Under the pieces are notes generated by a model. That model saw nothing but the letters and a program-made list of their open reading frames with translations, did not search any database and was not told the DNA's origin. Shown piece after piece: positions 29,341 to 35,656 of a stretch of DNA of 35,656 nucleotides. The translations under genes and the position numbers were made by a program. The DNA lies in contig JADNRY010000604.1 of assembly GCA_015501585.1 (NCBI GenBank), forward strand, positions 1 to 35,656. Reading direction: 5' to 3'. This DNA is from Rhodocollybia butyracea (taxonomy: Eukaryota > Basidiomycota > Agaricomycetes > Agaricales > Omphalotaceae). Position 1 is the stretch's first letter; the number at the start of each line of letters is the position of its first letter.

Positions 29341-29614
29341 AGGTACGGTCAGTTCTCATAATCGCGTTGGCAATTCAGGAGTGATTCAGAAGGCCAGAAT
29401 CGCCTCAGACTTACGATTTAATCTGACCAAGCGCCGGGTTTCATTCAGGTCTGAGTCAGTATAAGGTGAAACGCTTCCAGGAGGCACTTCACCGAGGCGA
29501 TTCTGGTGAATTTTAAGCATGGTGGATTGCCTCCAAAAAGTGATTCACTTGTCCGCGATTCAGATTGCAATGCAGTAGCTGAATCAAACTTGAATTTAAG
29601 AATTGACCGTACCT
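29341..29614. mobile_element. Fold-back/MITE-like element
   Basis: The ends AGGTACGGTCAGTTCT (29341) and AGAATTGACCGTACCT (ending 29614) are inverted copies with one or two mismatches. Further in, CCAGAATCGCCTC (29394 on) and GAGGCGATTCTGG (about 29491 on) form a second perfect inverted pair. There is no open frame. I could not find a target-site duplication at these borders, so the exact ends or the class are uncertain. Confidence 0.6.
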
Positions 29615-30547
29615 AATAACGAGATGTTCAAGGCAAGTAACAATTTTAGTTGTATACACGTTGATCATTATTGCGGCTGAACCACCAGGGATTTTCCTGC
29701 AAGGAAAATCTTCGGATTGTGATGTCATTAGTACAAATGTACAGATGTTCCCTAAAACAAACATTCCAGTTGTATGGAGCTGAAATAAATCCCATTCCAG
29801 CATTCGGAGGTTTCCAAATGGAAATTTGAATAATTCATCAGCGACTGACTGGTGAGTTTTTCAATCAACTCCCCATTTTGCTCTGGATACCCATCATTGT
29901 TCTGCGGCTCTGCAGAGCCTCTGTACTACTTAGCCTTGTTTCTTTCCTGACGCAGTAGGTTGCTTTCATCAACTCGTATCATATTATCCGATAAAATCAA
30001 AATGTGTCAATATCCCTATATCTTTCAGAACAAGTGCTCAAGGAAACTGGATCATCTGGCTTTGTGCTATGCCTCCAGGCTGTGGGTCGTTTGGAGCATT
30101 CAAGTTTGACATGATAGCGGCGGAGCGGGGGATGCCGAGTATACCGCACTCGATCGTAATTTTTTTTGCCAAGCGGTTGCTTAAAGGACAAAATATCAAG
30201 GTCCTGTCAAGGGAGTGACAATATTTTGATGCACTGACTTGAATTTGTCTCAATCGGACATTCACCCCATGCGCGTTAGGCAGATAAGTACAAGGGTTGG
30301 TTCATCAAGATGCAGTACTTGAATCAATGTTTCCTGAACAAGAAATTAGGTGACGTCTTAAAAACCAAAAAAGGAATTATTGCATTGCAGCACAAATTTT
30401 GAAGCTCAAAAGCATGTTCCGTAACGAATCTGGTATGGGATATTCAGTCTTCTCTTGTCTTTCCTCCATAGTATAAATTGGTTAGACCCTTGTTTTTTTG
30501 CCACTTTACATCGACTGCCCCACCTCTACCTGCCAGTTCCAAAGACT
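29615..30547. other. No gene seen
   Basis: Noncoding in appearance. The last ~100 bases lie upstream of the membrane-protein gene and should hold its promoter; no TATA box was convincing. An ATG at 30455 is in frame with the start chosen at 30548 and would add 31 residues. Confidence 0.4.
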
Positions 30548-32747
30548 ATGGGTACATCCCTTAGCACCGTGAATGTCCCCAACTGGCAAGCGGCATGTGC
30601 CTCAAAGTTCAATTGCACGTCTGACGGTCTAGTCAATATCCTCGGCGAGCCCATTTTTCCTACATGCTTTGCCAATGGTAGCCTTTCCGCTGACGTCTGG
30701 GCATATCAGCTAGAGCTTGCCAGCAAAACTGCGGTAGTAGTGTACTCAGACAAGTAAGTACAGCACCATATTTCGACGGAGTCACTTTTAACGTACGGAA
30801 AGAGCATAGACTTCACTTCCTCTGCAATTACCATCACAACTTGGCTGCTACCGTGGCTTTCCCTCATAGCCCAGCTACCCTTTGAGGCCAACGGTTCTAT
30901 GGATTTAATCAGCGCCTGCTTGTCTATCGGAAGTCCGGCATTGGCTGCCTACTCCATTGCACTCACAGCTTTCAATCAACGTTATATTGTCAACGCATTC
31001 CAACACATCAAAGAAATGGCCCAGAGTAATTCACGTTGCTATTATATGATTAAAAGGATCGACGCCGCCGCATTTATCCTGCAGGAGACACAGCAATGCC
31101 CTATGCGTGCCGATCAGCGGGGGGGGTAAACTAGCCAGCCTCATCATTTTGGATGAAGATAATGGCCAGGAAAAATTTTGGATAACTGCGGAGAAAGACC
31201 TTCGCAACACACGCCGTGGTTTTACTCGGTCATTCCTTGCGCAAGGTACGTATCTGATGAGTACATGTTCATTGTTTTGAAAACTAAGATATCAGCTCGC
31301 AGTTTTATTGGCCTTTTTGGCCTACCTGATTTCATTTATGGCGGCCGTCCAAGAGTCGCTTGGAAACCCTGACGTTGGTCTTCAATTTGCATCCAGTACT
31401 GTCTGGAGTTGGATGTACGGTTTTCCTCTTCGCCGCATGTATTAATGGGTAACTCATCACATAATTGCAGGTTCCCTATTGTCTTTGTGCAAGTTCTCTC
31501 TCACACAGCTCTGTTCGTGGGCTTATACATTCCAGTTATATTCATGTAGGATCACAGTGCAAGATCGGAAACATTAAGAAGGCTCTGACGGACCACAAAT
31601 TCATTTCCGAGTCATGCATTGCCGGGAATGCTGGGTATGTGGCTCAGACAGCCCTCCGCCCAAGTGCTGACTTGGTGGTTTGTACCGATATGGGAAGTAG
31701 GGATATTAGCCCAAACACGTCTATTCCGCTTCTACCCCTCCACTGCCACCATGCATCTACGGATCATCTACAGGAGCCTTCTTTAAGCACGACTCAAGTA
31801 GACATTACGGTGGACCCAGCGTCACAGTGGCCCTCTCCAACCATAAGTATGGGCAGCATGCAGAATGTAGATCCATATTCACGTTCCAGCACCATCCCAT
31901 CTAAACAGCCTGGAACTTTACCTGCTGCACCCGAGCTTGTGCCTTCTCCATTTTCTCCTCCGAGGTGGTGGGGTTTTGAGGTGCAGGGCGATGAAAAGAC
32001 AGAGGGTCCGGTCTACAACTATGCCCGTATCCTCACCTGGTTCACATTTTCTGGGCATGTACAGGTAGGATTTGAAAATGCAATCACCAGCCTCAAATCA
32101 ACGATGGTTCAACCAGTAACGACGTGCGATTCTACTCCCCAATGTCGTTTAGAACCAGACCTCAAAGCCTTTCTGCCATTATCTGCTCTCCATCAGCATC
32201 CCCACGTGATTCACTCCATGCTTAAAGCTGCCTTTGTTGCGCTACTTCTCCAATGGGGTACCACTGGAGCTGCTATTTTTGTGGCATACAGAACGCCGGC
32301 TATTGGACTTGGGTGCCGTTTCAGGAAGTTATCTTCTGTATGGAATTGCTGCCACCATTCTCCTGGCTTATGCTTGTCTTTTCCAACCTTGTCTCGCATG
32401 AAATCATGCAGAGACTAGAGGTTCAAGATGAACGAAGCACACATAGTCTGAGCGCACTGGCAGTTATTACGCGGCTCACAGGCAAGGCTATTGCTGTAGC
32501 CAATGCAGCTTGGCTCATCACATCTAGTATAATGGAGGATATTGGATCATTTCAAACCTGTTGGTGTCAGGCGGATGTCTTGCAATTTCACAAGCATGGA
32601 TGGACAGTAGTCTTCAAGAGCGCGTCTGATCTTAAAAATGTTGCTGGAGGAATCTGGATAGGAGGATTTGTATGGTCCATGACGATATGCATCACCATTG
32701 CAGTTATCTTTGCATCCCATTTTAATGCAAAAAAGGAAGACTTCTGA
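30548..32747 (+). CDS. Multipass membrane protein of a basidiomycete-specific family
   Basis: Five exons: 30548-30753, 30805-31245, 31303-31414, 31471-31486 (or to 31492) and 31558-32747. Introns are 51-72 bp with GTAAGT/GTACGT/GTACGG donors; all phases fit. About eight hydrophobic segments are visible, including TTWLLPWLSLIAQ, LSIGSPALAAYSIALTAF, VLLAFLAYLISFMAAV, AAFVALLLQWGTTGAAIFVA, YLLYGIAATILLAYACLF, KAIAVANAAWLITSSIM and GGFVWSMTICITIAVIF, with a long Ser/Pro-rich loop between the fourth and fifth. The order IGSPALAAYS...EKDLRNTRRG...LLQWGTTGAAI...NAAWL...CWC recalls hypothetical proteins common in Agaricomycetes; function unknown. Three one-base gains break the frame, all in homopolymers: G8 at 31119-31126, TTT at 32319-32321 and TTTT at 32379-32382. 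Without them the protein is continuous. Confidence 0.75.
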
Positions 32748-32889
32748 ATCTTAATTAAGATATCAATATCATTTTACCATACTTATATTTACTGCTTATC
32801 ACTGTTTTTAATTTCTTGTTGTACTCAGAACCAAACTTACATTTAGAAATGACTAGAAATAAACATATTACTCCTGGGTTCTTGTTCCA

Positions 32890-33060
32890 ATTAGAAATGT
32901 CCACGAGTCCAGGTCTTCACAAGTACTTGCAGATATCACTCGTGGGAAAACCCGCAAGTATCTGACTTGCGGATCCGGATCCCTGTTTCTCACGGTCTTG
33001 TGTGGGTCACACTGTCACAGGTTCAGACCTGGGGAAATTTTGGTTGACTTGCAAGTATGT
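32890..33060. repeat. Copy A of a GTCCACGAGTC / CGTGGGAAAACCCGC repeat
   Basis: This stretch shares spaced motifs with the window end (35527-35656): (T)GTCCACGAGTC / GGACACGAGTC, CGTGGGAA(A/T)ACCCGC and GGATCCGG, in the same order. It also contains AACCCGCAAGTATCTGACTT-GCGGATCC self-pairing. It looks like a diverged short interspersed element; boundaries are uncertain. Confidence 0.5.
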
Positions 33061-33858
33061 AAGGCCTCTAGGCAGTGCTTAAATCAAACAAAAGAACACA
33101 ACAAGCTTTATAGCATGTAGTGTACCAATGTAAAGAAAGACTTCCTTATGTAAGTCATACAGTAGATAGTATATACAAAATGAATAAATTGTAATATAAA
33201 AGAAAATTGAATGGCGACACAGCGCCTTAGTACAAGTAACAGCGTAGCCGTTACCCCCTCCCCCACAGGACAAGCTTTGCAGAAGCGAGGCAATGATAGA
33301 GATGGATATGAGACTCCAGCATTGCATAACACTGGGAGTCTCAAAGGTTGGCTTGACCTTTGAGACTCACGTCTCATTCATCTGCTGAACACCTTCAGCG
33401 GACATAGGTGCTGCTTCAGAGGAAGTAGTGATGGTTGGTGCGGGGCAGCACCTGCGGGATTTGTTGCCACAGTGAAGGTGATGTTCAAAACCAATGGTGT
33501 TGTCATTGCAGTGGATAAAGTAGGGGCTCCCATATGACTAGACAATGCTGTGGGTTTGTGCAGTGTTGTTGTGTTCAGAACTTGTGTGGGACCAGGACCA
33601 AAGTCCTGTCCTGGAGTTCCAGTAATCCTCAATGTCCACCGCTTTCACAGATACAACTGGTGCTGCAAGTAGACCTCTATGGTTTCCTCAGGATTGTTCT
33701 GGCCCAATGTTATGGACTGTAAAGTCCTCATCTTAACATAGCTCGTTGGGGGTCTTAGTGCAAGGGATGCCTTCCCTCATAAATCCTTCCCTCAAGTAAC
33801 ATGTTGGCTTAGTACTTATCCCGCTTTGATATGTCTGTCATGCCCCATCCTCAATTCT
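33061..33858. other. No supported gene
   Basis: A Thr/Pro-rich minus-strand frame at 33378-33632 (84 codons, TTPLVLNITFTVATNPAG) is the best candidate, but it has no partner exons or family match. Nothing else seen. Confidence 0.4.
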
Positions 33859-34034
33859 ACTTCTGCTAGACCCAATGCCGACAAATATAGCTTCCGCCAT
33901 CAATCCTGACAAATGGCTTATACTGCCTTACCATGTGCCAACCATTACTTCTGCTAGACCCAATTCCAACAAATATAGCTTCTGCCATCAATCCCGACAA
34001 ATGGCTTATACTGCCTTACCATGTGCCAACCATT
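33859..34034. repeat. 88-bp tandem duplication
   Basis: Units 33859-33946 and 33947-34034 begin ACTTCTGCTAGACCCAAT and end GTGCCAACCATT. They differ at only about four positions, so the duplication is recent. It lies in noncoding DNA. Confidence 0.95.
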
Positions 34035-35031
34035 AATTCCCCAGTCATAATGATAGCTCCCTAATACGCCCTCCAATTGTGCACATAACGCATAACTCCA
34101 TTATTCCCTTCCATCTAACTCGCCTTGTTCCATTTTGAATCTTCTCCTTGTATTCTACCTGCTTCCACTACTCCTTGTATTTTCTTCCCTGTCATCCTAC
34201 CTACTTGCCTAGTTATTCTTTACGACCCTCTTATTTCTGAACACTTAAATACTCACTCGATACTTCCAATACGGTAGATTTGCTATATTGAAACAACCCC
34301 CAGTTACCAACTCATTTCTCAACTTATCAGTTTCTTCTACTCAGTTTCTTTCACTACATGTTTTCTTCACTCTGCAATATACTCTCTTTGATTCCAATTC
34401 ATTGCACTCTGTCAAGTCAGCTTCCGCTCAACTTTCCGCTGCCAATATCTCACCTTCGGAAATCAATTTCCTTCCTTGGCTTACTCATACAGTTCATTCT
34501 ATCACTCTTCCGGATTCCGCTTGTACATTCTACATTGTCGTTATTCCAAGATCGAGTACACTATCTACAAATCATTCTGACAGAACCTTCCGTCGCCTCT
34601 ATTCAAGATAGTCACTTATATTCTGTTGCCATAAGGATCCACCTAGATCCTTACAATGTCCTGTAGTTTCGAGTATACATATTTGCCTCGGCAAACAGCT
34701 ATCATGCTTGGGCTCTGTATAACTCTCTTATTGCATTGTATAACACATGCAAAATGTCAAAATGTATGGTTACACACCTTAGGCCGATTTTAGGCCTAAT
34801 AGTGTGGTTATGTGCTTCCTGACCCGCCTTTTTGCTATTAATCAGAATCTCACATCCTGAAAGACCTACCTCTTCATGTATCTCAAACTACAGGACCTTC
34901 TGCATTGGATGTGATCTTTGAGCATGGGAGGTGCCTTGACACCACAGGCCAGGGTGTTTTTCCATTGCTGGAAACAGACTGTGAAAAGGTGTGGGAATAC
35001 TTTCCTTTAAGAGTTTCCATTTTGGGAAATG
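34035..35031. other. No gene seen
   Basis: CT-rich, with Ser/Leu-rich chance frames around 34288-34666. A small inverted pair CTTAGGCC/GGCCTAAT lies at about 34779-34800. Nothing supportable. Confidence 0.45.
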
Positions 35032-35240
35032 TTTATTATCCACTTTGTAATTTTTCTCTTTCCCACTTGAGATTAAGTCATTTTCTCAGCTGTAAAAGAA
35101 ATCGGGAGATGATTGGAAATGGTTCTTTGATGGTTTTTTAGCCTGAAAAACCATTCTGATCATCTCTCAATTTCTTTTATAGCTGAGAAAATGACATAAT
35201 TTCCAATGAGAAAGAGGTAAATTAAAATGAACTAATTGCA
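35032..35240. repeat. Long imperfect inverted repeat
   Basis: The left arm (about 35032-35138) and right arm (about 35146-35236) pair around a short loop. The best block is AAGTCATTTTCTCAGCTGTA against TATAGCTGAGAAAATGACAT, and the paired sequence continues through AAAAGAAAT, GAGATGAT and AATGGTT with scattered mismatches and a ~12-base indel. It could be a MITE or a hairpin-RNA source. No TSD found. Confidence 0.75.
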
Positions 35241-35526
35241 AAGGGGATAAAAGATATTTTTATCAAGGAAATTTGTTGTGAAAGATAAAAAATCCTCCAG
35301 CTTTTGCTGGACAATTTCCTGAAAGAGAAAGATACCCTGAGCTGTGGTGTGAAAGATCAGAAGGATTGGCGAAAAATAATTGGACTTGAACTCCATGGCT
35401 CAGAAGCCTCGCATGTAAAGGAACTGGACAAAACAAGGGAAAGTCCCAATGGACCATGATAGCTCTTTGGTAAGTATCTTCTGTGTCTTCCAAGGTTCAT
35501 GACCTATCAAATTCATGTAGACCATT

Positions 35527-35656
35527 AAGGATGGACACGAGTCTGGCTCTTTACGGGTGACCCGTGGGAATACCCGCCTGACCGGATCCGGCAGATCCAG
35601 GTACCCATTCCCACGGGTGCGGGTCAGGTCACAGGTCACCCTTGGGGATTTCTGGA
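35527..35656. repeat. Copy B of the GGACACGAGTC / CGTGGGAATACCCGC repeat, cut by window end
   Basis: Related to 32890-33060 by ordered motifs. It also contains its own inverted pairs (CCCGTGGGAATACCCG against CCCATTCCCACGGGTGCGGG; GGGTGACC against GGTCACCC). Its right end is outside the window. Confidence 0.5.

Noticed and set aside
34288..34666. Ser/Leu-rich ORFs as secreted or membrane proteins
   Set aside because: They arise from CT-rich noncoding DNA in two overlapping frames with equal quality.

Overview
The window looks like nuclear DNA of a filamentous basidiomycete, most likely a mushroom-forming Agaricomycete. Genes carry short introns (about 48-60 bp) with GTA/GTG donors and CTAA-like branch points. 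There is a NACHT/WD40 gene whose first exon has the QGGEFLNIHGNYY signature seen in basidiomycete NLR-like proteins, a chromodomain Ty3 retrotransposon, a PIF/Harbinger element, and a multipass membrane protein of a basidiomycete-only type. Nothing suggests a prokaryote, plasmid or phage. Gene density is low and most of the sequence is mobile-element derived.

Left third (1-16250): a minus-strand host gene of unknown function is split by a nested stack of three transposons. A PIF/Harbinger element (1283-15556, TAA target duplication) sits in one of its exons. The Myb-like gene of that Harbinger is split by a second TIR transposon (3317-14708, AAT duplication). Its transposase belongs to a fungal repetitive family that I cannot match to a named superfamily. 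That transposase gene is in turn split by a Ty3/chromovirus LTR retrotransposon (3850-11203, GCAGAT duplication). The reading frames rejoin across each junction, which confirms the boundaries. The retrotransposon has LTRs that look identical apart from one G-run length, a full Pol with integrase and chromodomain, and an 11-nt PBS complementary to the predicted 5' end of its own RNA, as in Tf1 self-priming. It also has unexplained open frames between PBS and gag.

Middle (16250-24300): gene-poor DNA with short repeats, then a NACHT-WD40 gene on the minus strand (19762-23462). It has a clear two-intron 5' end, Walker A and B motifs and about twelve very similar WD repeats, but many frameshifts. 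A 527-bp hAT-type MITE (23758-24284, 8-bp duplication) lies just upstream of it.

Right part (24300-35656): a region open on both strands at 25041-27494 that I could not resolve, a foldback element (29341-29614), a five-exon membrane-protein gene (30548-32747), and short repeats, tandem duplications and inverted repeats.

Caveat on sequence quality: several apparent frameshifts in unrelated genes fall at G or T homopolymers, and the only LTR difference I saw is also a G-run length. Some apparent pseudogenes may therefore be base-calling errors rather than decay. Family names come from remembered sequence patterns; no database search was run.
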